This document shows positions 15,501-23,037 of a stretch of DNA of 34,031 nucleotides, piece after piece. The stretch is from Candidatus Gastranaerophilales bacterium. Its GTDB lineage: Bacteria > Cyanobacteriota > Vampirovibrionia > Gastranaerophilales > Gastranaerophilaceae. The notes below the pieces were generated by a model that did not search any database, was not told the DNA's origin, and saw only the letters and a program-made list of their open reading frames with translations. Positions within the stretch are counted from its first letter, which is position 1. Each line of letters starts with the position of its first letter. Where the stretch lies: the NCBI GenBank assembly GCA_944322625.1, contig CALUPN010000015.1, positions 1 to 34,031 of the forward strand, read 5' to 3'. Both the position numbers and the translations under genes were made by a program.

Positions 15501-17192
15501 ATGACATTACCAAACGTAGCATATTTCTCTATGGAAATAGCAATGGATCAATCACTTAGTACATATTCGGGTGGTTTAGGATTTTTGGCAGGTTCTCACA
15601 TGTTATCTGCCGGTTATTTACAAATGCCGATGGTAGGTGTAACTATGTTGTGGTCATACGGTTATTATGACCAAAGAATCGACCATGCTGGCAACGTTGA
15701 AGTAGCTTATATCAGAAAATATTATGACTTCTTAGTTGATACAGGTATCACTGTAGAAGTCGATACTTTCGGTGAAAAAGTTAAGGTTAAAGCTTTCAGA
15801 GTAGACCCCGAATTATTCGGAACTTGTCCTGTTTACTTATTAACAACCGATATTGACGGAAACAGTGACTGGGCTAAGAGCATTTCTCACAAACTTTATG
15901 ACGGAAACGAAAAAATAAGAATTGCTCAAGAAACTGTTCTCGGTATTGCAGGTATAAGAGTACTTCAAGCTGCAGGATATAACTTTGACGTTGTACATAT
16001 GAACGAAGGGCATGCTCTTCCGGCAGCTTTCGAACTCTTAAGACAATACAACGGCAATTTAGAAGAAGTCAGAAAGAAAACCGTATTTACAACTCACACT
16101 CCGGTTGCTGCAGGTAACGAAGTTCACTGGGTTGATACATTACTTGAAGGCGGTTTCTTTGCAGGCGCTTCAAGAGAAAGAGCTATCCAATTAGGCGGCG
16201 AAAACTTCTCTTTGACAGTTGCTGCATTAAGAATGTCAAGAATTGCAAACGCTGTTTCACAGCTTCACGGTCTTGTTGCTAACAAGATGTGGGAATGGGT
16301 TGACGGCAGATGCCCGATTAGAGCTATCACTAACGCCGTAAACTTACACTTCTGGCAGGATAAGAGAATGAACGGTGATAAGTCGTTTGATGAACTTCTT
16401 GCAGCTAAGCGTGAAATGAAAGTTAAACTCTTCAAATATATCGCTAATGTTGCAGGTAAGAGATTTGATCCGGATGTATTAACTATTACCTGGGCAAGAA
16501 GATTTGCTGACTACAAACGTGCTTGGCTTATCTTGATGGATAAGGACAGAATTAATAAACTGCTTGAAGAAAATAAAGTTCAGATTATTTTCGCAGGTAA
16601 ATTCCATCCGGATGATGTTATGGGTAAAGAAATGTTCAACAAGTTATTGAACCGTTCTCATACGTTAAAGAATGTTGTAGTATTACCGGGCTATGAATTA
16701 CAGTTGTCCGGCATGCTTAAACGCGGTACTGATGTATGGTTAAATACACCGCTTAGACCGTTCGAAGCATCAGGTACTTCCGGTATGTCAGCTAATGCTA
16801 ACGGTGCTATTCACCTTTCAACTTATGACGGTTGGACTGTTGAAGGTACTTTCCCCGGAATTAACGGTTATACTGTTGAATATCCGGAACTTGATGATGA
16901 TATGCCTTGGGAAGAAAGACACTGGGCAGATCACAGATGCATGATGGATATTATCGAAAACCAGATTATTCCTACTTACTACAACAACAAGCAGGAATGG
17001 GCCAGACTTATGAGACAGGCTATCAGAACTGCTGAAGCTTACTTTAATTCTGACAGAATGGTAATCGAATACTACAACAGATTGTATAAACCGATTGCAC
17101 ATGATGACAGCTCTTCAGGAGAAAAGAAGAAAGAATTAAATATTTCTGAAACTCCTACATTTGATGCTTGGACATATTCAAATATCAAATAA
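15501..17192 (+). CDS. glgP: Alpha-glucan phosphorylase family protein with Ser at the PLP-lysine position
   Basis: The family releases glucose-1-phosphate from storage glucan using PLP and phosphate. The start AYFSMEIAMDQSLSTYSGGL and VHMNEGHALPAAFELL, TTHTPVAAGNE, TWARRFADYKR and RPFEASGTSGM place it in the short GT35 branch (TIGR02094 type). At 563 residues it is shorter than that branch's longer members, which carry an extra N-terminal domain. The expected motif SGTSGMKAxxNG reads SGTSGMSANANG: the lysine that forms the PLP Schiff base is Ser430 (TCA at 16788-16790), while the flanking residues are conserved. Codon usage looks like that of a highly expressed gene, and the gene has its own promoter and terminator. 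Without the lysine, normal PLP catalysis is doubtful; it may have another activity. Confidence 0.85.
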   Translation: MTLPNVAYFSMEIAMDQSLSTYSGGLGFLAGSHMLSAGYLQMPMVGVTMLWSYGYYDQRIDHAGNVEVAYIRKYYDFLVDTGITVEVDTFGEKVKVKAFRVDPELFGTCPVYLLTTDIDGNSDWAKSISHKLYDGNEKIRIAQETVLGIAGIRVLQAAGYNFDVVHMNEGHALPAAFELLRQYNGNLEEVRKKTVFTTHTPVAAGNEVHWVDTLLEGGFFAGASRERAIQLGGENFSLTVAALRMSRIANAVSQLHGLVANKMWEWVDGRCPIRAITNAVNLHFWQDKRMNGDKSFDELLAAKREMKVKLFKYIANVAGKRFDPDVLTITWARRFADYKRAWLILMDKDRINKLLEENKVQIIFAGKFHPDDVMGKEMFNKLLNRSHTLKNVVVLPGYELQLSGMLKRGTDVWLNTPLRPFEASGTSGMSANANGAIHLSTYDGWTVEGTFPGINGYTVEYPELDDDMPWEERHWADHRCMMDIIENQIIPTYYNNKQEWARLMRQAIRTAEAYFNSDRMVIEYYNRLYKPIAHDDSSSGEKKKELNISETPTFDAWTYSNIK

Positions 17193-17212
17193 CTAAAACA
17201 AAAATAAAAGAG

Positions 17213-17248
17213 GCTCCGTGCTTATACAATAAGCGCGGAGCTTTTTTA
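17213..17248 (+). terminator. Strong intrinsic terminator after the phosphorylase gene
   Basis: A 13-bp stem, GCTCCGTGCTTAT with ATAAGCGCGGAGC (one G-T pair), loop ACA, is followed directly by six T. The most canonical terminator in the window. Confidence 0.92.
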
Positions 17249-17264
17249 TTCCGCCTGCAGGCTA

Positions 17265-17293
17265 TTCTCAATTTGCTTATTTTTTTATATAAT
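17265..17293 (+). promoter_or_regulatory. Candidate promoter of the AsmA-like gene
   Basis: TTCTCA (17265-17270), a 17-bp spacer and the consensus TATAAT (17288-17293). The predicted start near 17300 leaves an 18-nt leader with AGAGAGG before the ATG at 17318. Confidence 0.55.
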
Positions 17294-17317
17294 TAAATAA
17301 ACATAAGAGAGGTTTAT

Positions 17318-20300
17318 ATGAATAAAAGGGTCTGGACTAAGGTTTTAATAGCAGCAGCAAGTGCAGCTGCCGGAGTTTACGCATTTTTTTTGCTTTCTCC
17401 GCTTATTTTAAACCCGATAATTGAAGGATACACTCCGAAAATTAACGGTGAAATCCATAAAGCAACAGGACTTGTATCAAAACTCGAGGGAGTAAAAGTT
17501 GTTACGACTCCAAAGCTTACTGCCGGATTAAAAGTAAAACGCTTCACACTGCTTACTCCTGATAATGAACAGGTTTTTGACTCCAATAATTTTCAGGTCA
17601 AAATGTCATTAATCCCGCTTCTTGCAAGAAAAATTGAGATTGATATTGTCAGCCTTGAAAATGCTGATATTGATTTAAAAATCAATAATAACGGAAGTTT
17701 TGAAATAGAAAAATACTTCCCGCAGGAAGAAAAACCCCAAAATAATGAAAAAGTTAAACCGCAGAATTTATCCCTTCCTCTCGGGCTCAAATTCTCAAAT
17801 CATCTCCCTGATATCAAATCCGGAGGATATAATATTACGTTCATAAACGGAGATGATAAATATATTATAAGCGGAGATAAAACAGAGATTACTGATTTTA
17901 TTCTGAATAAAAGCGTCAGGGTTAAAGCTTCGGGCAAAGCTGTATTCAAAGACAGAGAACAGTTTAAATACAATCTTTCAGTCTTAAATAAAATCATGCC
18001 GGATATTGAGCTTAATGATTTGATTACAAACCCGCAGGCTGCGGAAGAGGCTCAAAAAGAGAGCGAGCCGGTTAATATTACGGAAATTTTTAAGGGGCTG
18101 TATAAAAGCAGATTGTGCGCTAATGCAGATACTGATTTAATCATAGCAAGAGAAGGTATAAACGGAAAAGCTGTTGTTACCAATTTATCTATACTAAATT
18201 TACCCCCGAGTGATGCGAATGTCGAGTTCAAGGGAAATAGTATAAATATACTTTCAAACATTTATACCGAAAAGAATGAACTTTCAAAAATTGACGGATT
18301 AATTAAGACCGGTAAACATCCGAAAATTGATATGAATTTTAAATCAAAGGCGGAAATTGCTAATGTTTTAAGAATAGTTAAAGATATTGCTGAAATATTC
18401 AATAACAAAGATTTGCAGACTTTGAGTGCACAGGGTCGAATTGATGCGGACTTTAACCTCAAATCAGATTTTAAAACCGTGAAATCAAACGGATACTTGA
18501 AAATTCCTTCTGCAGAGGTTTATTACGGATTATACAAAGTCGGGGTGGATAACATTAATGTTGATACTGAACTTAATAACAACAACATTAATATAAAAAA
18601 TATCGGATTTTCGGTATTTAACCAGCCTCTGAAATTTTACGGCACAATAAGCGAGGATGCCGTAAGCGACCTTCATCTTACAGCTGATAAGCTTAACCTC
18701 AAAGGACTTCTTGTTGCATTAGGACAGGGCGCTTTATTAAAAGATAACAATATTAATTCGGGCCTGATTTCATTGAATGCGGATATTACAGGGAGACTTG
18801 ATAAAATTAACCCGTTAATTAAACTAAGTATTAATAATATTGATATAAAAAATACGCCTTCCAATACAACGCTCAAAGCCCCTTCTACAGTTGTAAACAT
18901 CACCTCTGACGGCAAAACTTTCTCCGGTGATGCGCAAAGTGCTGACGTTAAGATTATAAATCCTGCTGCAAAAATTTCTATTCCTAAAATTAATGCAAAT
19001 ATAAAAGAAAAAGAAATTGAAATTACTAAAACGCCCGTTCAAATCGAAAAAATTAATACAACCGTCTCAGGTAAAATTCAAAATTATTTGACAGAAAAAA
19101 TCGGGCTGAATTTCCTGACAACAGGGGATATCAAATCAACGCTTTCCGGCGATATGAATTTGAATAAACAAACTCTGAACCTTTCATACTATACCAACGA
19201 ACTCTCAACAATCATTATACCGATGTTTGACAAATCCAAAATGTCATTTAGCGGAAATATTTTGATAACCGGAAATATGATTAATCCTACGATAAAAGGC
19301 GAAATTCAAGTTCCGTCTCTTAATATTCCGGAAATTCCGGTTACAATGAATAACCTCAACATAAACCTAGACGGACATATTTTAAACGGTAATGCTTCGC
19401 TTGCAAAATTTACTTCCGGCGGAATTGAGGCTGAAAATTTAACAGGTGATTTTGAACTCAAAGGGAATGATTTTTATCTCATAAACCTCAAGGGTTCAGC
19501 CTTCTTAGGTACAATTGCCGGTAATATTAAATATAATCTTGCAAATGCAAAAACTACGATAGATTTTTCCGGCACTAATATGGATGCAGCAAAGGCCGTC
19601 GCCGGTGCTGTCGGAATAAAAAATGCACTCTCCGGCACATTAGGATTTGATGCAAAACTTGATATGCTGGTTGCAGACTATGAAGATATGATGAAATCTC
19701 TCAACGGGAATGTAACTTTCAACGTCAAAAACGGAGCATTCGGCTCTATAGGACGGCTTGATAAATTCTTAAACGCAAGCAATATTATAACAAACAGTAT
19801 TCTAAAGACGACAGTTGCAACCCTTACTAATAACGCAGGACTTGCCGAAACTGCAAAATTTGATTATATAAACGGCGTTTTAAGTTTTAAAAACGGCTGG
19901 GCAGATATAAAAGAAATTAAAAGTTCAGGGAAATATCTCGCGTATTACATTTTCGGGAAATACAATCTCGTTAACGGAACTACGAATGTAACAATATTGG
20001 GTAGATTAGAAAGCACTATGGTTACAAAACTTGGGCCTATCGGCGAACTTTCGGCAGACAAACTGTTAGGATATATCCCTAAATTCGGGGCTTTAACAGC
20101 CAATATTGTTAATGCGCTTACAGAAAACCCGAAGGGAGAAAATATAGAAGCGATTCCGGCTTTAACCGGCGGGAGTACAAGCTATAAGGATTTCAAAGTC
20201 CTGTTTAACGGTGGTTTGGAAAGCACAAGCTCCGTAAAATCGTTCAAATGGCTTACAGATGTTGACACAAGCGCTATTGAAACCAAATCAACAAAGGAAA

Positions 20301-20455
20301 CTATTGAAGAAATAAAAAAATCAATAAATGAAGATTTTTCAAACACAGTCCAGAGTGTTACGGATGCTGTAAACAACTCAAAAGAACAATGGAATGATAC
20401 AAAAGAACAGTTGAAAAACAGCGCCGAGGAGCTGAAGAACTTGTTTAAGTTTTAA
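17318..20455 (+). CDS. AsmA-like (AsmA/TamB superfamily) envelope protein
   Basis: A 1045-residue protein with one N-terminal membrane helix (about 8-30) and a long periplasmic beta-repeat region. The early part (LEGVKVVTTPKLTAGLKVKRFTL, then SLIPLLARKIEIDIVSLENADIDLKINNNGSFEIEKYF) matches the AsmA N-terminal domain. The C-terminal part (about 750-950) has the AsmA_2-like pattern: LNGNVTFNVKNGAFGSIGRLDKF, FDYINGVLSFKNGWADIKEI. The last 60 residues are a charged helical tail. AsmA-like proteins form hydrophobic-groove bridges thought to carry phospholipids to the outer membrane, so the gene supports a diderm envelope. It has its own promoter and good ribosome binding site. Its stop overlaps that of the convergent CMP-sugar synthetase gene by four bases. 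Confidence 0.85.
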   Translation: MNKRVWTKVLIAAASAAAGVYAFFLLSPLILNPIIEGYTPKINGEIHKATGLVSKLEGVKVVTTPKLTAGLKVKRFTLLTPDNEQVFDSNNFQVKMSLIPLLARKIEIDIVSLENADIDLKINNNGSFEIEKYFPQEEKPQNNEKVKPQNLSLPLGLKFSNHLPDIKSGGYNITFINGDDKYIISGDKTEITDFILNKSVRVKASGKAVFKDREQFKYNLSVLNKIMPDIELNDLITNPQAAEEAQKESEPVNITEIFKGLYKSRLCANADTDLIIAREGINGKAVVTNLSILNLPPSDANVEFKGNSINILSNIYTEKNELSKIDGLIKTGKHPKIDMNFKSKAEIANVLRIVKDIAEIFNNKDLQTLSAQGRIDADFNLKSDFKTVKSNGYLKIPSAEVYYGLYKVGVDNINVDTELNNNNINIKNIGFSVFNQPLKFYGTISEDAVSDLHLTADKLNLKGLLVALGQGALLKDNNINSGLISLNADITGRLDKINPLIKLSINNIDIKNTPSNTTLKAPSTVVNITSDGKTFSGDAQSADVKIINPAAKISIPKINANIKEKEIEITKTPVQIEKINTTVSGKIQNYLTEKIGLNFLTTGDIKSTLSGDMNLNKQTLNLSYYTNELSTIIIPMFDKSKMSFSGNILITGNMINPTIKGEIQVPSLNIPEIPVTMNNLNINLDGHILNGNASLAKFTSGGIEAENLTGDFELKGNDFYLINLKGSAFLGTIAGNIKYNLANAKTTIDFSGTNMDAAKAVAGAVGIKNALSGTLGFDAKLDMLVADYEDMMKSLNGNVTFNVKNGAFGSIGRLDKFLNASNIITNSILKTTVATLTNNAGLAETAKFDYINGVLSFKNGWADIKEIKSSGKYLAYYIFGKYNLVNGTTNVTILGRLESTMVTKLGPIGELSADKLLGYIPKFGALTANIVNALTENPKGENIEAIPALTGGSTSYKDFKVLFNGGLESTSSVKSFKWLTDVDTSAIETKSTKETIEEIKKSINEDFSNTVQSVTDAVNNSKEQWNDTKEQLKNSAEELKNLFKF

Positions 20456-21129
20456 GAGTAAAGCTTAAGCAGCTCTTCAACAATAATCCAATCGCTTTCT
20501 TCATCAAGCTCATATGCCGTGTATGGAGGAAGCTCGTAAAACGTAATTTTTCCTGAAAGCCGGCATTTGTCTCTCAAAACATTTCCGGCTTTATTAATAT
20601 AGCAGGCGCCGGTTTCCGCTACAAGCCCTTCAAAATCCTGTCTGCGCGGGCGTCTGCGGTAATCATAATTAACAGGTTTTACCCCGCCGTCCGGCTCTAT
20701 AAACCACTTAAACTGCTTTTCAACAACTGCAGAAAATATCGAATCCGCATCACTTTCAATATATTTTTTGAACATTCCGTCTATATGCTCTGATTTTAAT
20801 AAAGGAGAAGTTGCCTGGATTAAAAAGAAATTGTCTTTTTTATCAAGACCTGCATTATCTATATATTCAAGCATTACGCTTTCCGTTGAAGCGGTATCAG
20901 ATGCATTCTCTGAATTTCTGTCAAAAATCTCCAATTTTTCAAACCCAAAACCTGAAACAACCTCTTTTATTTCTTTGCTGTCGGTTGCAATAATAACCTT
21001 ATCAATGCATTTTGCATCATTAGACGCTTTTGCCGTCCAATAAACAAGAGGCTTGCCGTTTATTTCTCTTATGTTTTTTAGCGGAATAGATTTACTCCCG
21101 CCTCTAACAGGTATGAATGCGATGTTCAT
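20452..21129 (-). CDS. neuA: CMP-sugar synthetase (acylneuraminate cytidylyltransferase family)
   Basis: It activates a nonulosonic acid (sialic, legionaminic or similar) with CTP to give the CMP-sugar donor for surface glycans. The CTP-binding start MNIAFIPVRGGSKSIPLKNI is characteristic, followed by KPLVYWTAKAS, IDKVIIATDS, FFLIQATSPLL and the late motif RPRRQDFEGLVAETGACYI. Length (225) is normal for the family. NeuA is the best-known member, but LegF or PseF homologues look similar, and no sugar synthase (neuB/neuC type) lies nearby to decide. It is the second gene of a minus-strand pair; its start lies inside the end of the upstream reductase gene (26-bp overlap), so translation is probably coupled. 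Confidence 0.82.
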   Translation of the reverse strand: MNIAFIPVRGGSKSIPLKNIREINGKPLVYWTAKASNDAKCIDKVIIATDSKEIKEVVSGFGFEKLEIFDRNSENASDTASTESVMLEYIDNAGLDKKDNFFLIQATSPLLKSEHIDGMFKKYIESDADSIFSAVVEKQFKWFIEPDGGVKPVNYDYRRRPRRQDFEGLVAETGACYINKAGNVLRDKCRLSGKITFYELPPYTAYELDEESDWIIVEELLKLYS

Positions 21130-22030
21130 TATCTTCTTCTTTCACTTTGATTAAATCATATAGGACTTGATTGTAAGGAGTCGGAATTTTGAATTCTTTA
21201 CCAAGTCTTATTATTTCGCCTGCAAAAATATCGACTTCCGTGCTCCTTCCGGCTAAAATGTCCTGATGCATGGAAGTTTTCCCTTCATCACACATTAGAG
21301 AAAGCGCATGCAAAGCATCAGCTTCAAGATTATCAAGATTGTTAACCCCTTTCTTTTCCGCAATTAGGCGGACTTCATTAATGAGTTTTTTTGCAAATTC
21401 AATAAAAGTTCTATTTCTTTTTAATTCACCGAATGTCATATTTAAAATTGCGGAAGTCTGATTAGAAAAGACATTCATGGTAAACTTGAGCCACATAGCA
21501 TAATCAATATCATCAGGACAAGAATAATTTATCCCGCATCTTTTAAAAATTTCAATAACCCGCGGATTTTTTTCTGCTACAATTTCCCCCACCCCGTCCT
21601 GCGTGACGGAATTACCTTCTCTTACGGCACTATGTCCGATAAAATAAGATTTTAAAACCACCGCCTCCGGATAAACCGCCTTAATTTTTTCTTCGGAAGA
21701 AATACCATTTAAAAGCGAAAGTATAATAGTGTTTTTCCCGATAAAATTTTTAATATTTTTTATTGCACTCTCTAATCCTTGCGCCTTTGTCGCAATAATA
21801 ATCAAATCGGGGGTAAATGAAACAGGGGTAAATGAAACGGGGGTAAATGTATTATTTGACGGCAGTACATACTCAAATTCTTGAGCTTTTCCATTTAAAG
21901 TCGGCTTGTTTTTTTTGTATCTTTCAAGCCTCTCTTCATCTACCAGAATTCTCAAATCACATTTTTCCCGGAACTTAACCGCAAAAGTAAGCCCCACAGC
22001 TCCTAAACCGCATATCAAAACTTTATCCAT
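21104..22030 (-). CDS. Ketopantoate reductase family protein (PanE/ApbA-like)
   Basis: Probable NADPH-dependent 2-dehydropantoate 2-reductase, the step making pantoate for CoA. It has Rossmann GLGAVG (8-13), TKAQGLESAI, a central LLNGISSEEKI, catalytic-type lysine in YAMWLKFTMNVFSNQTSAI, and the C-terminal family block KTSMHQDILAGRSTEVDIFAGEII. The usual length is about 300; here it is 308. A tandem 15-bp repeat (21810-21850) gives FTPVSFTPVSFTP before the DLIIIATKAQ strand, an expansion in a surface loop. The ATG has no ribosome binding site, but TTGAAT-N17-TAAAAT-N6-ATG predicts a leaderless mRNA. Pairing with a CMP-sugar synthetase is unusual; it may act on another 2-oxo acid. Confidence 0.8.
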   Translation of the reverse strand: MDKVLICGLGAVGLTFAVKFREKCDLRILVDEERLERYKKNKPTLNGKAQEFEYVLPSNNTFTPVSFTPVSFTPDLIIIATKAQGLESAIKNIKNFIGKNTIILSLLNGISSEEKIKAVYPEAVVLKSYFIGHSAVREGNSVTQDGVGEIVAEKNPRVIEIFKRCGINYSCPDDIDYAMWLKFTMNVFSNQTSAILNMTFGELKRNRTFIEFAKKLINEVRLIAEKKGVNNLDNLEADALHALSLMCDEGKTSMHQDILAGRSTEVDIFAGEIIRLGKEFKIPTPYNQVLYDLIKVKEEDNEHRIHTC

Positions 22031-22036
22031 AAAGTC

Positions 22037-22065
22037 ATTTTAAATAAATAACGAAAAATATTCAA
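22037..22065 (-). promoter_or_regulatory. Leaderless promoter of the ketopantoate reductase/neuA pair
   Basis: On the minus strand TTGAAT (22065-22060), a 17-bp spacer and TAAAAT (22042-22037) are followed by six bases and the ATG at 22030. Spacing places the transcription start on the A of the start codon. Confidence 0.65.
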
Positions 22066-22106
22066 CATTGTATAGCAGATTTAAGTACTTGCGAACGTAA
22101 ACCAAA

Positions 22107-22135
22107 TAGACAGCCCCAAAAAGTTATAGTAAGAT
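22107..22135 (+). promoter_or_regulatory. Promoter of the structured RNA element
   Basis: TAGACA (22107-22112), a 17-bp spacer and TAAGAT (22130-22135). Six bases later, at 22142, begins the first closing strand of the RNA (ACAGGGT), so the predicted 5' end coincides with the structure's edge. Confidence 0.55.
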
Positions 22136-22141
22136 AATTTT

Positions 22142-22362
22142 ACAGGGTAAAAGATACCTTTTCGAAAGAGGAACCGCTACACATTCATTCAAGCTTCGGG
22201 TTGGTTCCCGACTAGAAAGGGGGCTGATATGGATAATTTCAATTTAAGTTTATTATTAATCTTTTTGATTTTATACATATTAAATAACGGTTCTTACCCG
22301 AATAAGTAAGAACCGTTCAAGCTTCTAAAGGTATCCGGCAGTCTGGTAAACTGCCACCCTGT
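22142..22362 (+). ncRNA. Structured RNA element with 5'-3' closing stem and internal small ORF
   Basis: Paired segments read by eye: closing stem ACAGGGT (22142-22148) with ACCCTGT (22356-22362); GATACCTTT (22153-22161) with AAAGGTATC (22327-22335); GGAACC (22170-22175) with GGTTCC (22203-22208); a perfect 12-bp hairpin AACGGTTCTTAC/GTAAGAACCGTT (22286-22317); and GGCAGT/ACTGCC (22337-22355) abutting the closing stem. CTTT-TCG-AAAG (22158-22168) can form locally and competes with the long-range 9-bp pairing. AAGCTT occurs at 22191 and 22319 and could pair as a pseudoknot. A 26-codon hydrophobic ORF lies in the middle. The design resembles type I toxin mRNAs, whose 5' and 3' ends pair; an alternative is a miniature transposable element. 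I do not recognise an existing family. Confidence 0.5.
22229..22309 (+). CDS. 26-residue hydrophobic peptide (candidate type I toxin or membrane microprotein)
   Basis: ATG at 22229 with AAAGGGGG five bases upstream, one of the best ribosome binding sites in the window. The product is MDNFN, a hydrophobic stretch LSLLLIFLILYIL (residues 6-18), then a polar tail NNGSYPNK. One membrane-spanning helix with a short polar or charged end is typical of type I toxins and of other bacterial membrane microproteins. The stop codon lies within the right arm of the 12-bp hairpin 22286-22317, so folding and translation would interfere. No antisense promoter is clear by eye. The frame is short enough to occur by chance; the strong ribosome binding site and the surrounding structure are the arguments for it. 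Confidence 0.5.
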   Translation: MDNFNLSLLLIFLILYILNNGSYPNK

Positions 22363-22464
22363 ATTTATATTATTTACTATGTCCGACCGTTTGTCAAGAT
22401 AAGATAAAAATAGCAGTAGTGTATAGTTTGCTCAACAACTGCCTATGATAATTTTTAAAAATCC

Positions 22465-22625
22465 TGTCATTCTGAAAGTGCAGAAAAATTAATTTATTTA
22501 AAACGGTTAATTTTTCGCACTGTTCAGAATCTTACCAATCAGGCAATGCCTTTTGGTTTCGGTAAGATCCTGAACAGATTGAAAAACTACACTTTCGTTT
22601 GTTTTTCTAATCTTTCAGGATGACA
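22465..22625. repeat. Three-armed (cloverleaf-like) inverted-repeat element
   Basis: Outer stem TGTCATTCTGAAAG (22465-22478) with CTTTCAGGATGACA (22612-22625), one wobble. Inside are three hairpins in a row: 22478-22520 (GTGC-A-GAAAAATTAA with TTAATTTTTC-GCAC), 22520-22577 (CTGTTCAGAATCTTACC with GGTAAGATCCTGAACAG, 17 bp with one wobble) and 22581-22607 (GAAAAAC/GTTTTTC). Palindromes built on GTCATTCTGA...TCAGGATGAC with AATCTT cores occur widely as intergenic repeats in bacteria; this appears to be a compound member. No ORF or transposase is present. Confidence 0.7.
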
Positions 22626-22694
22626 TTTTATTAAATGTCAGAGTATTATTGTTGATATTTATATTGAAATTTTTGCGAAGCAAGCTCTAAATAC

Positions 22695-23036
22695 TCACTG
22701 TTTCCAATAAACATGAAAATTTCTTATTTCTTCTAAAGTTTCATCATAATTACCTTTAAAACAGATTGCTCTATCGTCAATATACAAATAAGACGGTATT
22801 TTTATATTAGTTACATCTTTAAAATATTTATCTAACTTATTATCCACTAACCATTTAGAAGTTAGAAGCAAATTTCTTGATGTAAAAAGATATAACTCCA
22901 TTTCACAAGATAATTTTTCTAAAAAATCTCTGGCACCATTTTTTAAACTCGGAATATAATTTTCGCTATAAGCTTCTCTGCCATAATAATTAAGCACCCC
23001 GTCTAAATCTACCAAAATTCTTCTTTTTTTAGCCAT
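22695..23036 (-). CDS. Small HAD-superfamily phosphatase-like protein
   Basis: A 113-residue minimal HAD fold. Motif I is VDLDGVLN (nucleophile Asp10, acid/base Asp12), motif II LFTSRN (52-55 region), a possible motif III lysine at 77-79, and motif IV YLYIDDRAICFKG (Asp87, Asp88). Such capless HAD proteins, often found in phages and on plasmids, are annotated as nucleotidase- or polynucleotide-phosphatase-like hydrolases; the substrate is unknown. AGGA lies about ten bases before the ATG. The promoter TTGTCC-N17-TATAAT on the minus strand overlaps the divergent XRE gene start, so the regulator probably controls this gene. Confidence 0.75.
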   Translation of the reverse strand: MAKKRRILVDLDGVLNYYGREAYSENYIPSLKNGARDFLEKLSCEMELYLFTSRNLLLTSKWLVDNKLDKYFKDVTNIKIPSYLYIDDRAICFKGNYDETLEEIRNFHVYWKQ

Positions 23037-23037
23037 T

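Larger units (their letters stand above)
22031..22694. other. Intergenic region with a structured peptide-encoding element and a cruciform repeat
   Basis: A 664-bp stretch between two minus-strand genes. It holds the leaderless promoter of the reductase gene, a plus-strand promoter and structured RNA with a 26-codon ORF (22107-22362), and a three-armed inverted-repeat element (22465-22625). About 70 bp at 22626-22694 and 100 bp at 22363-22464 show nothing I can name. Confidence 0.6.

Noticed and set aside
18262-18915. Minus-strand frames inside the AsmA-like gene
   Set aside because: Several overlapping frames occur on the opposite strand of a long, coherent coding sequence; none has a family signature or ribosome binding site.
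22142-22362. tmRNA, SRP RNA or a known riboswitch
   Set aside because: GGGGCTGAT resembles a tmRNA start, but there is no tRNA-like domain or tag reading frame ending in Ala-Ala; no SRP tetraloop motif or known aptamer core is recognisable.
22142-22362. Antisense antitoxin promoter within the structured element
   Set aside because: TATAAA-like words occur on the minus strand, but none has an acceptable -35 at proper spacing.
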